A DNA stretch of 64,000 bases from Io17-Chloro-G2 sp965226825 (GCA_965226825.1 CBDDED010000003.1:310001-374000), one strand, 5' to 3'. Positions 7,871 through 16,949 are shown, counted from the first letter of the stretch. The notes: a model not told the origin generated them from the letters alone. A program made the numbers and translations.

Positions 7871-9085
7871 CTATTCGTACCACCCCGACGCGAAGATCAG
7901 CCCGTCATGGCGTACCGCCCAGGTGTGCTTCTGCCGGTTGTCGCCCGTTTCGGGATTCAGCAGCACGTATTCGACCCAGCGTCCCGACTCGGTGGCTCCC
8001 AGCAATTCGTCGCCGTAGAAATATCCCGTAGCGTCGACGCGAAGGCTTGGGTCCCGCCCTCGAAACATCGGATTGTGATGGCCTATGGTGTAGCCGTCCC
8101 CGTCAATGATGAAGACGTACCACTGGCCGTCCACGCTCTCCCCGGTGTTGTAGTAGGCAACCGTGTCCTCGCGGCCGACAGCGTCATACAAGTTTATGGC
8201 CCGCCCGACGAAAGCATTGGTGTAAGCGGGGGCATCGGACTTTCTGGGCCCGCGCTCATACCAGCCCGATCCAAAGGTCAGGCCTTCATATTCGACTATC
8301 CAGGAATGCTTAGATTCCGCGGCGCCGGTAGTGGGATTGATGGAACTGTAGCTGAACCAGGCTCCGTCCTCGTCGGCTGCCGCTACCACTGCCTCGCCGG
8401 CGGGATAGTTGTTCGGCCCGACGGCCACAGAGGCGGGATGCCCAACGAGGTCGGGGTTGGCGGCGTGGGCCAGCATCATGTCGTCCTGATCGAAGATGAG
8501 CATGTACCACTGGCCGTCAACGCTCTCCTTGGTGTTGTAGTAGTCGACGGTGGCATCGAGTCCTTCTGCGTCGTATTTGATGATTGCCGTTTTGACGAAG
8601 TGCTTGGTGTACTCGGCGGCCTCCCATTTGGGAGGTGCGGACGCCCTTGCCGCCGAATCCCCGGCGATCCTCGCCTCCGCAATGGCGTCCATGATGCTGG
8701 AAAGCACCACGATGCCTTCCATCAACTCAAAAGCTTGAGCCGTTTCCTGGTTGGGAGCGGCGGCGGCAGCTTCAAAAACCTTGTGAATTTCCCTGTCCAG
8801 ACTGCTCAATCGCTCCTTGAAGGTCTGGTTCCGGGTGTTTTCGATGATGAGGTCAATCAAATTGTCCAGCCGCTCGGAGTCCTCTTTCCGGGCCTCGGAC
8901 AGGTTCATGTTCGACAGCTCTTGGATCTGCCCAACGATAGAAGCAATCGTGGCCTCATCCAGCGAGGCGTTGTCTCCCGCTGGTCCGGGAGGACCTTGTT
9001 CCCCGACAGGCCCAACCTCCCCCTGGCAGGCAACGACCGACAGGACAAGAACGATGATCGAAATTGCCGCTATCAATGCGCGCAC
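7871..9085 (-). CDS. Lipoprotein with collagen-like segment and two cache-type sensor repeats
   Basis: A secreted lipoprotein: hydrophobic signal ending in a lipobox (LSVVAC), then a short collagen-like Gly-x-y run (GEVGPVGEQGPPGPAGDN). A helical segment (about 45-150) follows, then two similar cache-like modules of about 120 residues. Each module contains YYNTxESVDGQWY, a strand turn and a C-terminal WxVxxxGLxFxSGWYE. Cache folds bind small ligands outside the cell. There is no transmembrane output domain, so it may be a soluble or anchored binding protein. Start moved to the GTG at 9085, eight bases after GGAGG; the longer frame would place the Shine-Dalgarno inside the gene. Confidence 0.82.
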   Translation of the reverse strand: MRALIAAISIIVLVLSVVACQGEVGPVGEQGPPGPAGDNASLDEATIASIVGQIQELSNMNLSEARKEDSERLDNLIDLIIENTRNQTFKERLSSLDREIHKVFEAAAAAPNQETAQAFELMEGIVVLSSIMDAIAEARIAGDSAARASAPPKWEAAEYTKHFVKTAIIKYDAEGLDATVDYYNTKESVDGQWYMLIFDQDDMMLAHAANPDLVGHPASVAVGPNNYPAGEAVVAAADEDGAWFSYSSINPTTGAAESKHSWIVEYEGLTFGSGWYERGPRKSDAPAYTNAFVGRAINLYDAVGREDTVAYYNTGESVDGQWYVFIIDGDGYTIGHHNPMFRGRDPSLRVDATGYFYGDELLGATESGRWVEYVLLNPETGDNRQKHTWAVRHDGLIFASGWYE

Positions 9086-9537
9086 TGACACAGCCTCCAC
9101 TTAAGTTATCTTGGGCACAAACCGGGCAGCTTAGCGCCGGGAATTTGCAATTCTGATTTACCGGGCCAGAGAATATCACACATGAATGGCCTCGTCAGTC
9201 AGGATTGCCTTCGGCTCCGCCCGAGCCCACCCTGGCCGAGCAGATTAGGACCCGTCGCTGGTGCCGGGACGGTTATTTTTCGATGTTCCACCTGGCAGTT
9301 CCTGTTCTCGGTCTACCGGCCCGGCCGTGGGCTGACCCTCCGGCCGCTAGGCCGCTTCCACCGGCCCCAAGGGTGTCCAGTCAATCCCTTTCACCTCAAG
9401 CAGGCTTTTTGGTCGCCGGGTTCAGCCGGCGGCAGCGGGGAATAATTGAGAGGCCCCGGCTTGCGGTACGCCGACCGGCTACGTAGAATCTCAACCTGAT
9501 ATGGCTTTGCCATCACGGTCCCCGGAGCAAATAATCC
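9086..9537. other. Intergenic region, no gene recognised
   Basis: About 450 bp between divergent genes. Short ORFs are present on the plus strand, but their translations are Pro/Arg-rich and look like noncoding GC-rich DNA. No RNA gene, repeat or clear promoter pair was recognised. Confidence 0.4.
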
Positions 9538-11460
9538 ATGCCTTCAGAAGAACTCTCCACCGGCTCAATCTACCAGGTTCAAATTGAACGGGATGTGTTT
9601 GTTCCCATGCGGGACGGGGCAGCGTTGGCCACGGACCTTCACCGGCCGGCGACAGACGGAACACCCCTGGATGGGCCTTTTCCGGTGCTGCTGCAGCGGA
9701 CTCCTTACGACAAATCAGCCGAGGCCCGCGTCCTGGAAGCGGACTTTTTCGCCTCGCGCGGATATGTCGTTGCTGTTCAGGACTGCCGCGGAACCCACGC
9801 CTCGCCGGGCAGCTTCACCAAGTACGTGAGCGACGGCGCCGACGGGTATGACACGGTAGAGTGGTTGGCGCGGCAGCCATTGAGCCTTGGCAAGGTGGGT
9901 ACCTACGGGTTGTCTTATGCCGCCCACGCGCAGGCGGCGTTGGCCTGCCTGAACCATCCCCACCTGGGTTGCATGTGGCTGGAATGCGGCGGTTTCTCCG
10001 ACGCCTTCCTGTCCGGATGCCGCAATGGGGGAGCCTTCGAGTTGCGGCAGGCAACCTGGGCGTTTCGAGAGGCCCTGGAGTCTCTCAAGACAGCCGCCGG
10101 CCAGGCGTCCCCGTCGCAGGCGTCCCCGTCGCAGGTGTCCCCGTCGCAGGTGTCCCCGTCGGAGCATGCCCAATTCGGCTTCCAGGCGATGGACCGCCAG
10201 GACATTTTCGCCTGGTTCAAGCGTATGCCATGGAAGCGGGGCCACGGGCCTTTGCAATGGGCGCCGGACTACGAGAGCTATCTGCTTGAACTGTGGAGCA
10301 ACGAGGCCAACGGTGAGTATTGGCGGCAGGTGGGCCTTTCGGTCAGCGCGCACCTGGCCGAATTTACGGATGTTCCCCAGGTGCATATGGGGGCCTGGTA
10401 TGACCCTTACGCCCGCAGCACCACCGACAATTTTATTGAGTTGTCGAAAGGAGGCCGGCAGGCCCCGGCATACTTGATTATGGGGCCCTGGACTCATGGC
10501 GGTCACGGGGTCACTTATGCCGGAGACGTCGACCTCGGACCCCAGTCAATCATCGAGGGCAACCTGGCCGGCGATTACAACCACCTGCGCCTGTCCTTCT
10601 TCGACCGGTGGCTCAAGGGTTTGGAGACCAACTGGGACACCGGGTCTTCCGTCCGCATTTTCGTCATGGGCGGCGGCACGGGACGACGCAATCCCCAGGG
10701 GCGTCTGGACCACGGGGGCGCGTGGCGGGTGGAGCAGGAGTGGCCCTTGGCCCGGTCATTGCCAACCGCCTTCTACCTGCATCCGGGCGGCATCCTGGCT
10801 GCCGAGCCTCCTCAGGTGTCAACCGGCGAAAACCCTCCGAGCCGCTACCGGTTCGACCCTGACAACCCGACGCCCACCATCGGAGGCAACATATCGTCGG
10901 GCGAGCCCATAATGTTCCCGGGGGGATTTCACCAGCAGGAGGGCCCCGGCTTCTACGGCTGCAGCGAGCCCTATCTGCCCCTGGGGTCGCGGCTCGACGT
11001 GCTGGTGTTCCAAACCGAGTCGCTGGCTCAAGGGACTGAGGTCACGGGGCCGATAGCCGTGAACCTGTGGGTGGAATCCACCGCGCCCGACACCGACTTC
11101 ACCGCTAAGTTGGTGGATGTTTACCCGCCCTCGTCGGACTACCCAGAGGGCTACGCATTGAATATCACCGATGGTATCCGCCGGGCCAAGTTCCGGGATT
11201 CCTGGGAAACTCCCTCGCTTCTGGAACCGGGCCGGGTTTATCCGCTGACCATTGAGCTTTTTCCCACGGGCAACCTGTTTGCTGCGGGGCACCGGATACG
11301 GCTGGACCTATCCTCCAGCAACTTCCCCCGGTTCGACGTAAATGGCAACACCGGGGAAAACCCGGCATGGTCGACGGTAAAAGTAGTCGCTGAAAACAGC
11401 GTTTACCATGACTCTGACCACCCATCCCACGTCGTGCTGCCGCTCCTGCCGATGCCTTGA
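9538..11460 (+). CDS. CocE/NonD-family alpha/beta hydrolase (X-Pro dipeptidyl-peptidase S15 type)
   Basis: A 640-residue hydrolase. The N-terminal S15 alpha/beta-hydrolase domain (about 20-330) has the family signature RDGAALATDLHRP, the strand VVAVQDCRGTHAS, nucleophile Ser in GTYGLSYAAHAQ and a late His in GPWTHGGHG. The C-terminal domain (about 370-640) is the beta-sandwich of the PepX family (VTGPIAVNLWVEST, IRLDLSSSNFPRF). Family members cleave esters or amides; the substrate is not deducible. An unusual Ser/Pro/Gln insertion (about residues 187-210) is encoded by a 15-bp tandem repeat. Confidence 0.92.
   Translation: MPSEELSTGSIYQVQIERDVFVPMRDGAALATDLHRPATDGTPLDGPFPVLLQRTPYDKSAEARVLEADFFASRGYVVAVQDCRGTHASPGSFTKYVSDGADGYDTVEWLARQPLSLGKVGTYGLSYAAHAQAALACLNHPHLGCMWLECGGFSDAFLSGCRNGGAFELRQATWAFREALESLKTAAGQASPSQASPSQVSPSQVSPSEHAQFGFQAMDRQDIFAWFKRMPWKRGHGPLQWAPDYESYLLELWSNEANGEYWRQVGLSVSAHLAEFTDVPQVHMGAWYDPYARSTTDNFIELSKGGRQAPAYLIMGPWTHGGHGVTYAGDVDLGPQSIIEGNLAGDYNHLRLSFFDRWLKGLETNWDTGSSVRIFVMGGGTGRRNPQGRLDHGGAWRVEQEWPLARSLPTAFYLHPGGILAAEPPQVSTGENPPSRYRFDPDNPTPTIGGNISSGEPIMFPGGFHQQEGPGFYGCSEPYLPLGSRLDVLVFQTESLAQGTEVTGPIAVNLWVESTAPDTDFTAKLVDVYPPSSDYPEGYALNITDGIRRAKFRDSWETPSLLEPGRVYPLTIELFPTGNLFAAGHRIRLDLSSSNFPRFDVNGNTGENPAWSTVKVVAENSVYHDSDHPSHVVLPLLPMP
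10102..10161 (+). repeat. In-frame 15-bp tandem repeat (4 copies) within the CocE hydrolase gene
   Basis: Four consecutive units of CAGGCGTCCCCGTCG (two with C to T at position 5) encode the five-residue unit QASPS/QVSPS. The third and fourth copies are identical, as are the first two, which points to recent stepwise duplication. Because the unit is a multiple of three, copy number can vary without breaking the gene. Confidence 0.95.
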
Positions 11461-11518
11461 ACCTGGGCGGGCCCGGTTGCGACACCATACCTGCCGTAGT
11501 CGTTGGTTTCGAGGGCTG

Positions 11519-12637
11519 TTAACCCTCTCCCGACTCCTCCGGTTGCGGTATGCCCCCTTGCTGTTCTTCCGGTAGACTCCACTGTTGGAAGAAGTACACC
11601 ACCATGTCTTTGCCCATCGCCACCAGGGGCGGGCCAAGGATGATTCCCCAAATCCCAAAGTAATGGCCGGAAATCACCACGATCATTATCACTGCGATGG
11701 GATGCAGCTTCAGCGCATTCCCCTGGATTCGTGGGACTAGAACGGCGTTCTCCGCAAGTTGGATGACCAAGTAAAGCAAGATCACCCAGGGCGCTTTATC
11801 CGGTACCGTAGCCAGCGTTACCAGGACTCCCACGGCTCCCCCGATCCAGGGGCCGATGATGGGGACCAGTTCGGTTAACGCGGCAACTATGCCCAGGAAA
11901 AACGCGAAGGGTACGCCCAGGAGCAACAACCCTACCCCAACTATGGCCCCGACCACCAATGCCAGAGTGAGTTGTCCACGGAGGTACGCGCCCACTGTGC
12001 GGCCCACAATGTCCAGCACGTTCTGCACGTACGGTTGCATCGAGACGGGGAACGGGGAACGGACTGCCGAATTAATCGATCCGGAGTCTCTCATAAGGTA
12101 ATAGACCAGCATCGGAAGGGTCGCAAATCCTATGATCAGACTCAGGGAACCGGAAATACGGTTAAGTGTCCGTAGAGTTCCATGCCAAACTGCGTCCGCC
12201 AAAACGCTGCCAACATCGGCAAGCAATTTCTCGATGTCATGTCTTAGTTCCACCGGAATCCGGTCGGAATATATAGCCAGCCAACTTTCCAGAGTGACCC
12301 TGGCATCACTGAAAAACCGGGGAAATTGTTCGACGAACAAACCAGCCTGGCGGATGGTCGGAGGAACGACCGATAACAGTACCCCGGCTACGACTCCCGC
12401 GCCTGCAATGAATATGATTACGATGGCCGTGAGACGACTCAGCAGTGGATGACGCCGTCGCCATGGCATGGCCCGTTCCAATAAATGGACCACCGGCAAA
12501 AGCATGTAGGCGATGATTGCACTGAGGCCAATTGGCAGAAGGAGGCTGCCCAACAGGTACAGTACAACCAGCGTAGCAACCACTGTCGCTGCCGTCGCCA
12601 GCAACATGAAGCGCTTCTGCCGTATCGAAGGAGTCAC
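11519..12637 (-). CDS. AI-2E family transporter (PerM/YhhT-type multi-pass membrane protein)
   Basis: A 372-residue inner-membrane protein with about seven to eight hydrophobic segments: paired helices at residues about 12-75, a periplasmic or cytosolic stretch (about 100-180), then a helical block about 215-340. The family signature is visible as LTELVPIIGPWIGG and GIWGIILGPPLVA. Members include AI-2 exporters and Na+/H+ antiporters, so the transported molecule is uncertain. It is convergent with the CocE gene (59 bp between stops) and appears monocistronic. Confidence 0.9.
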   Translation of the reverse strand: MTPSIRQKRFMLLATAATVVATLVVLYLLGSLLLPIGLSAIIAYMLLPVVHLLERAMPWRRRHPLLSRLTAIVIIFIAGAGVVAGVLLSVVPPTIRQAGLFVEQFPRFFSDARVTLESWLAIYSDRIPVELRHDIEKLLADVGSVLADAVWHGTLRTLNRISGSLSLIIGFATLPMLVYYLMRDSGSINSAVRSPFPVSMQPYVQNVLDIVGRTVGAYLRGQLTLALVVGAIVGVGLLLLGVPFAFFLGIVAALTELVPIIGPWIGGAVGVLVTLATVPDKAPWVILLYLVIQLAENAVLVPRIQGNALKLHPIAVIMIVVISGHYFGIWGIILGPPLVAMGKDMVVYFFQQWSLPEEQQGGIPQPEESGEG

Positions 12638-13108
12638 CTAAACCTGCATCATCGAGGCGTTAAGAATACCAAGCATTGATTTCGGAAGCGCCCGCCACGG
12701 AATGGCAGCCGGTTGCATCGAGCAGCCAAATGCCGGTGCTGCGCCAACCGCCGGTTGAGGTTAAGTCCAACGGGATTGCCGTCGCAACTCTTGCCGGCAT
12801 CCGCCGCCGCGGGGTTTCGATGCCGTGTAACCTCGTTCCGGTGCAGATAACTGCTCAGATTCGAGGGAGTTTGTGAGCCTACATTAATCCAAGGTTGCCG
12901 CCCAGGGCAGGCCAATCATGGCAGTGATTCAATTATTGCGCTCTCGTATCCGCGGTTTCCGCCTTCCCAAGGAGACTGAATGATTGTTGTGCAAACGGTC
13001 TCCCCAAGGGTGAACTAGGGTACGGGCGCGTAGAGGCTGTTGTCACGCTAATGACAACTCAGGTGATCGGAGGGAGGGTCTTTGGTAGGACTACTGGTGG
13101 AAAGCCGC
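12638..13108. other. Intergenic region, nothing recognised
   Basis: 470 bp between two minus-strand genes. No supported ORF, tRNA, repeat or terminator. Small open frames on both strands have low-complexity Arg/Pro translations. Confidence 0.4.
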
Positions 13109-13672
13109 TTAAGGGTTCCGCAGGGTCATCATGTACTGCTCGTCGTTGAGGTTCCGCACGTCCCGGTACCTGAAGCCCGCCCGCGTCGCCAGGTCCCGAA
13201 GCTGTGCCGGGTACAATCTGTGCTCCGGAGGCGCTCCTTCTCCTGTTTCCTTCCGGCGCCACTCCAGCACCGTGCACCATCCTCGGGGTTGAAGCAAACT
13301 TCGCACTGCTGCCAGAAACCGCACCGGGTCAGGACTTTGGTGGGTCACAAAGGCTAAGAATGCCCCGTCCAGGGAAGCGGGGTCCAGGGGGAATTCGAAG
13401 GCTTCACATTCCATGACCTCAACGTTGCCCATTCGGGACTCAGCGACTCGGCGGCGGCAGGCTGCCGCCATCTCTTGGTCAAGGTCCAGGGCGTACAGCT
13501 GCCCGCTAACCAGGAATTTGGCCAGGGGAATTGTGAAAAATCCCGGACCGCAACCAATGTCCGCCACCGTGTCGTGTACGTTGATGGGGCAAAAGTTCAA
13601 GACCACAAAGGGATCCGTCTTTTCGATGCGGCTAGGCGAGAGCAATTGCTTTATGTGTTCTTCAGTCGACAT
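13109..13672 (-). CDS. Class I SAM-dependent methyltransferase
   Basis: About 187 residues with the Rossmann methyltransferase fold. Motif I is VADIGCGPGFFTIPLA, the acidic end of strand 2 is LDLDQEM, and the region after motif III is SLDGAFLAFVTHQ. It resembles the UbiE/arsenite-methyltransferase-like small enzymes, but no substrate signature is recognisable. Start placed at the ATG of MSTEEHIKQLL. The upstream sequence carries a short duplication (GATGTGCAGAT twice) and no strong Shine-Dalgarno. Divergent from glyA, whose promoter lies about 270 bp away. Confidence 0.85.
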   Translation of the reverse strand: MSTEEHIKQLLSPSRIEKTDPFVVLNFCPINVHDTVADIGCGPGFFTIPLAKFLVSGQLYALDLDQEMAAACRRRVAESRMGNVEVMECEAFEFPLDPASLDGAFLAFVTHQSPDPVRFLAAVRSLLQPRGWCTVLEWRRKETGEGAPPEHRLYPAQLRDLATRAGFRYRDVRNLNDEQYMMTLRNP

Positions 13673-13945
13673 CTGCACATCATCTGCACATCGTTGGTTG
13701 CCGCGGCAATCTACCCAGGAAATTGTCCGCAGCCCAATTTACAACAAGGTCAAGCCAGGCGCAACGGCGCGGCGCGGCCAACTTCATTCGCCGGACCCCC
13801 CGATTGGTGTATCACATGGTTGTTTATGGTCATTACGGAGGGACTGCTCCGGAACTTAAACGGAACTCAAGCGGGACTCATATCCAGGTTGGAAGTGTAC
13901 CCATCAGGTCACGGTGCCCCGCCATCGGAGACGGACGCAGTCTCG

Positions 13946-13974
13946 TTGACACCCTTATGGGCTGGCGGTAAACT
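13946..13974 (+). promoter_or_regulatory. Sigma-70-type promoter of glyA
   Basis: TTGACA (13946-13951), a 17-bp spacer, then TAAACT (13969-13974). This is the same hexamer pair and spacing seen before the tRNA-tuf operon. It implies a 5' leader of about 100 nt before the glyA ATG. No riboswitch could be recognised in that leader. Confidence 0.75.
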
Positions 13975-14083
13975 TAGGCTCCCTGCCTCACCCGTTGCTT
14001 TTGCCGCGGTTAATTTGCCGCCTTATAGGACGTTGCAAACTGTTATGGGCCTGGCTGGACCTGAAATTAAGAAGGGGGACGCT

Positions 14084-15328
14084 ATGTCCCGGGTAGCTGA
14101 CCAAGACCCAGAAGTTGCCAAAGCGCTGGCCGGTGAAGACCGGCGCCAGCGTGAAAGCATAGTCCTCATTGCGTCCGAGAATTATGCCAGCCAGGCCGTG
14201 CTGGAAGCCCAGTCCGGCGTTATGAACAACAAGTACGCCGAGGGATACCCCGGTAAGCGTTACTACGGTGGGTGCCAGTACGTGGACGTGGTGGAAGACC
14301 TCGCTATCCAACGAGCCAAAGAGCTCTTTGACGCCGAGCACGTCAACGTCCAGCCCCATAGCGGAGCCCAGGCCAACATGGCGGCGTATTTCGCTCTGCT
14401 GGAACCAGGGGACACCATTATGGGGATGCGTCTGGACCACGGAGGCCATCTCACTCACGGTTCCAACGTCAATTTTTCCGGCAAACTCTACAAATTCGTG
14501 CCCTACGGCGTCGACCGGGATTCCGAGGCAATCGACTACGATGAAGTTGAACGGTTGGCCCTGGAACACCGTCCCAAGGTAATAGTGGCCGGGTGTAGCT
14601 CCTATTCCCGGATCTTGGACTTCCCCCGGTTCCGGGCAATCGCCGATCAGGTGGACGCGACCCTGATGGTTGACATGGCCCATATTTCCGGACTGGTTGC
14701 CGGCGGCGTCCACCCTTCCCCGCTGCCATACGCCCACGTGGTTACATCCACAACCCAAAAGAGCCTGCGGGGTCCCAGGGGCGGCCTTATTTTGTGCCAG
14801 GAAGACCTGGCCCGGAAGGCGGATTTTGGGGTCTTCCCTTTCACCCAGGGAGGACCATTCATGCACGTCATCGCCGCCAAGGCGGTGTGCTTTGGTGAGG
14901 CCCTGCGACCAGAATTTGCCCGGTACGCTTCCCAGGTGGTCGACAACTGCCAGACATTGGCCCAGGAGTTGTCAGAGGCCGGCTTACGGCTCGTCTCAGG
15001 CGGCACCGAGAACCACCTCGTCCTGGTGGATGTGACGCCGCTGGACATCACCGGGCAGCAGGCGGAATCGGCGCTCGAAAGCGTGGGCATAGTAGCCAAC
15101 AAAAACGTCATCCCCTACGACACCCAACCTCCCATGGTTACCAGCGGGCTGAGGCTGGGCACACCGGCAATCACCAGTCGTGGTTTTGACGAAGCCGCGG
15201 TCAAGCGCGTTGCCCAGTTGATCATCAGGACCCTGGCGACCATGGATGACCAGGACGCTTTACGTGCGGTGGCCGGTGAAGTCAGGGAGTTTGCTTCGAG
15301 CTATCCGGTGCCGGGAATCGACCTTTAG
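14084..15328 (+). CDS. glyA: Serine hydroxymethyltransferase
   Basis: A 414-residue PLP enzyme converting serine and tetrahydrofolate to glycine and 5,10-methylene-THF. Typical signatures are SENYASQAVLEAQ, NKYAEGYPGKRYYGG, HSGAQAN, MVDMAHISGL and the PLP-lysine motif with Lys226. The residue before the PLP lysine is Gln225 (TTQKSLRGPRGG), where many bacterial enzymes have His; both forms may occur in the family. Start set at the ATG preceded by AAGGGGGAC, although the frame stays open about 600 bp upstream with no homology. It heads a co-directional housekeeping run. Confidence 0.97.
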   Translation: MSRVADQDPEVAKALAGEDRRQRESIVLIASENYASQAVLEAQSGVMNNKYAEGYPGKRYYGGCQYVDVVEDLAIQRAKELFDAEHVNVQPHSGAQANMAAYFALLEPGDTIMGMRLDHGGHLTHGSNVNFSGKLYKFVPYGVDRDSEAIDYDEVERLALEHRPKVIVAGCSSYSRILDFPRFRAIADQVDATLMVDMAHISGLVAGGVHPSPLPYAHVVTSTTQKSLRGPRGGLILCQEDLARKADFGVFPFTQGGPFMHVIAAKAVCFGEALRPEFARYASQVVDNCQTLAQELSEAGLRLVSGGTENHLVLVDVTPLDITGQQAESALESVGIVANKNVIPYDTQPPMVTSGLRLGTPAITSRGFDEAAVKRVAQLIIRTLATMDDQDALRAVAGEVREFASSYPVPGIDL

Positions 15329-15357
15329 TTGAGGGGTAACACCCTCGATGCTATAAT
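15329..15357 (+). promoter_or_regulatory. Promoter of the rpsF-ssb-rpsR operon
   Basis: TTGAGG (15329-15334), a 17-bp spacer and a perfect TATAAT (15352-15357) with an upstream TG (TGCTATAAT). The spacer contains a small inverted repeat GAGGG/CCCTC (15331-15346), which could act as the glyA terminator or as an operator. It starts immediately at the glyA stop codon. Confidence 0.78.
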
Positions 15358-15394
15358 CTTTCCAATCGTTTATTAGGAAAAAGAGGATCAACCT

Positions 15395-16105
15395 TTGCGC
15401 CATTACGAGCTAGTAGTAGTACTCAGCCCAATGTTGAACCAGGACCAGGCAGCGGACACTTGGTCCCGTATCAAAGGATTCATCAATAATCGGGAAGCAG
15501 AAATTACTCACGAGGAGAACTGGGGAACCCGCCGGTTGGCCTACGCGATTCGAAAGGGTCCCTACCGCTTTCAAGAAGGGAATTATCACCTCACTCGCTT
15601 CAGCGCTGAAACCCCGTTCAATCAGGAACTCGAGACGTTTTTGCGTTTGGACGAGCAAGTCCTGCGGTCGATGGTAGTAGCAACGGAAGCGCCAAAACCG
15701 GTGGTTGAGCCTCCCCCGGCCCCGGTAGTGGTTGAAGAAGCGGTGAGCGAAGCCCCGGCAGAGGCTGAGGTTTCCAGTGGAACCGAAGCTGCCGATGTGA
15801 GCGTAGCATCTGAAGACGCCAGCGCCCCCGGCGAAACCGAGGCTCCCGTAGCAAGTGCTGAAGAACCGGCTGTCGAAGCAGCCCCAGCAGCCCCGGCGGC
15901 AGAAGTTGCAGCTCCTGAGGGAGAAATTGAAGCCCCGGCGGCAGAAGTTGAAGCCCCTGAGGCAGTAGTTGAGGCTCCGGTGGTTGAAGACCAGGAACCG
16001 GTTTTGGAAGATCTAGCCGAAGTGGCCGCTCCCGAAGCAGAGGCTTCAGAAGCCCAGGAGGGCGACCAACCGGAAACCGCGGCCACGGAAGAATCGCCGA
16101 GGTGA
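15395..16105 (+). CDS. rpsF: 30S ribosomal protein S6 with long acidic Ala/Pro/Glu tail
   Basis: Residues 1-95 are a normal S6 domain (MRHYELVVVLSPML, WGTRRLAYAIRK and a basic-aromatic C-terminal strand). The remaining roughly 140 residues are a low-complexity Ala/Glu/Val/Pro tail with imperfect repeats (EAPAAEVEAPEAVVEAP). The usual S6 length is 95-130, so this is about twice normal. E. coli S6 is known to carry a post-translational poly-glutamate tail; a genetically encoded acidic tail here is a striking parallel, but any functional link is inference. TTG start with AAGAGGA nine bases upstream. First gene of the rpsF-ssb-rpsR cluster. Confidence 0.95.
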   Translation: MRHYELVVVLSPMLNQDQAADTWSRIKGFINNREAEITHEENWGTRRLAYAIRKGPYRFQEGNYHLTRFSAETPFNQELETFLRLDEQVLRSMVVATEAPKPVVEPPPAPVVVEEAVSEAPAEAEVSSGTEAADVSVASEDASAPGETEAPVASAEEPAVEAAPAAPAAEVAAPEGEIEAPAAEVEAPEAVVEAPVVEDQEPVLEDLAEVAAPEAEASEAQEGDQPETAATEESPR

Positions 16106-16114
16106 GGTGGACGG

Positions 16115-16537
16115 GTGAATAAGATTATCGTTATCGGGAATTTGGGTCGGGACCCCGAAATGCGGTATACGGCCAGCGGTCAAAGCGTCACCTCGTTCTC
16201 GGTGGCTTCCAACCGGAAGTACACCACCGCGGCAGGGGAAAGTCGAGAGGAGACCGAGTGGTTCAACGTTAGCGCTTGGGGCAAGCTCGGCGAGACCTGC
16301 AACCAGTTTCTGACCAAGGGACAACAGGTTTACGTGGAAGGCCGGTTGAGCAGCCGTACCTATCAGGGCCGGGACGGACAGACCCGGTTTTCCAACGATA
16401 TCTCCCTGACTGATGTCCAGTTTCTCAACCGGCCCCAGGCCATGGGCTCGGGAGACGACGGCGGGTACGTGGGAGAGGCGGCTGGTTCTGGTGATTTCGG
16501 CCCCGGCATTGATGACGCTGACGACTTGCCGTTCTAA
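16115..16537 (+). CDS. ssb: Single-stranded DNA-binding protein
   Basis: A 140-residue OB-fold SSB that coats single-stranded DNA in replication and repair. It begins MNKIIVIGNLGRDPEMRYT, has EETEWFNVSAWGKL and VYVEGRLSSRTYQ, a Gly/acidic linker, and ends in the conserved acidic tip DDADDLPF that recruits partner proteins. GTG start nine bases after the rpsF stop, within the normal rpsF-ssb-rpsR arrangement. Confidence 0.97.
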   Translation: MNKIIVIGNLGRDPEMRYTASGQSVTSFSVASNRKYTTAAGESREETEWFNVSAWGKLGETCNQFLTKGQQVYVEGRLSSRTYQGRDGQTRFSNDISLTDVQFLNRPQAMGSGDDGGYVGEAAGSGDFGPGIDDADDLPF

Positions 16538-16604
16538 GGTTCGGCAAGATTCTCAGGCTCAAAGTTAACCCAGGCAAATTAATGCCAAAAGGATATCCAC
16601 AACT

Positions 16605-16949
16605 ATGACAACTCCAGCACCCGGCAATCGTCCACCTGGAGGAGCCCGCCCACCTGGAAGAGGCGGACCAGGCGGCGGAGGACGTCCCGGAGGTCGCGGC
16701 CGGGGACGATACCCTCCGCGTCGTAGGGTATGCTCCTTCTGTGTCGAGCACATCAAGAACATCGATTACAAAGACGTCGAAAGGATCAGGCGCTTTGTTT
16801 CCGATAGGGCCAAGATAGAACCCCGGCGCCGGACGGGCGTGTGCGCCAAGCATCAACGGGCGCTGCGGCTCGCTATCCAGAGGGCCCGGCACTTGGCGCT
16901 GCTCCCCTTCGTGCCCTACCAAGCCAGTGCGGCGGCGCTTCGCCGATAG
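16605..16949 (+). CDS. rpsR: 30S ribosomal protein S18 with Gly/Arg/Pro-rich N-terminal extension
   Basis: The C-terminal 75 residues are S18 (CSFCVEHIKNIDYKDVERI, RRRTGVCAKHQRALRLAIQRARHLALLPF). Cys residues at CSFC and GVC match the zinc-binding (C+) form of S18. The first roughly 38 residues form a Gly/Pro/Arg extension with an RGRGRYPPRRR run, absent from the E. coli protein. rplI, which often follows, is missing here; the next gene is a SurA-like foldase. Confidence 0.96.
   Translation: MTTPAPGNRPPGGARPPGRGGPGGGGRPGGRGRGRYPPRRRVCSFCVEHIKNIDYKDVERIRRFVSDRAKIEPRRRTGVCAKHQRALRLAIQRARHLALLPFVPYQASAAALRR

Noticed and set aside
7790..9088. 432-codon open frame on the plus strand
   Set aside because: Antisense to the cache lipoprotein gene, no family features; a GC-rich shadow frame.
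13475..14083. Long in-frame upstream extension of glyA (more than 200 codons)
   Set aside because: The extension lacks serine hydroxymethyltransferase similarity, runs through the promoter at 13946-13974 and overlaps the opposite methyltransferase gene; the ATG at 14084 has a strong Shine-Dalgarno.
13975..14083. Glycine or tetrahydrofolate riboswitch in the glyA leader
   Set aside because: None of the conserved core sequences I know for these classes could be found.
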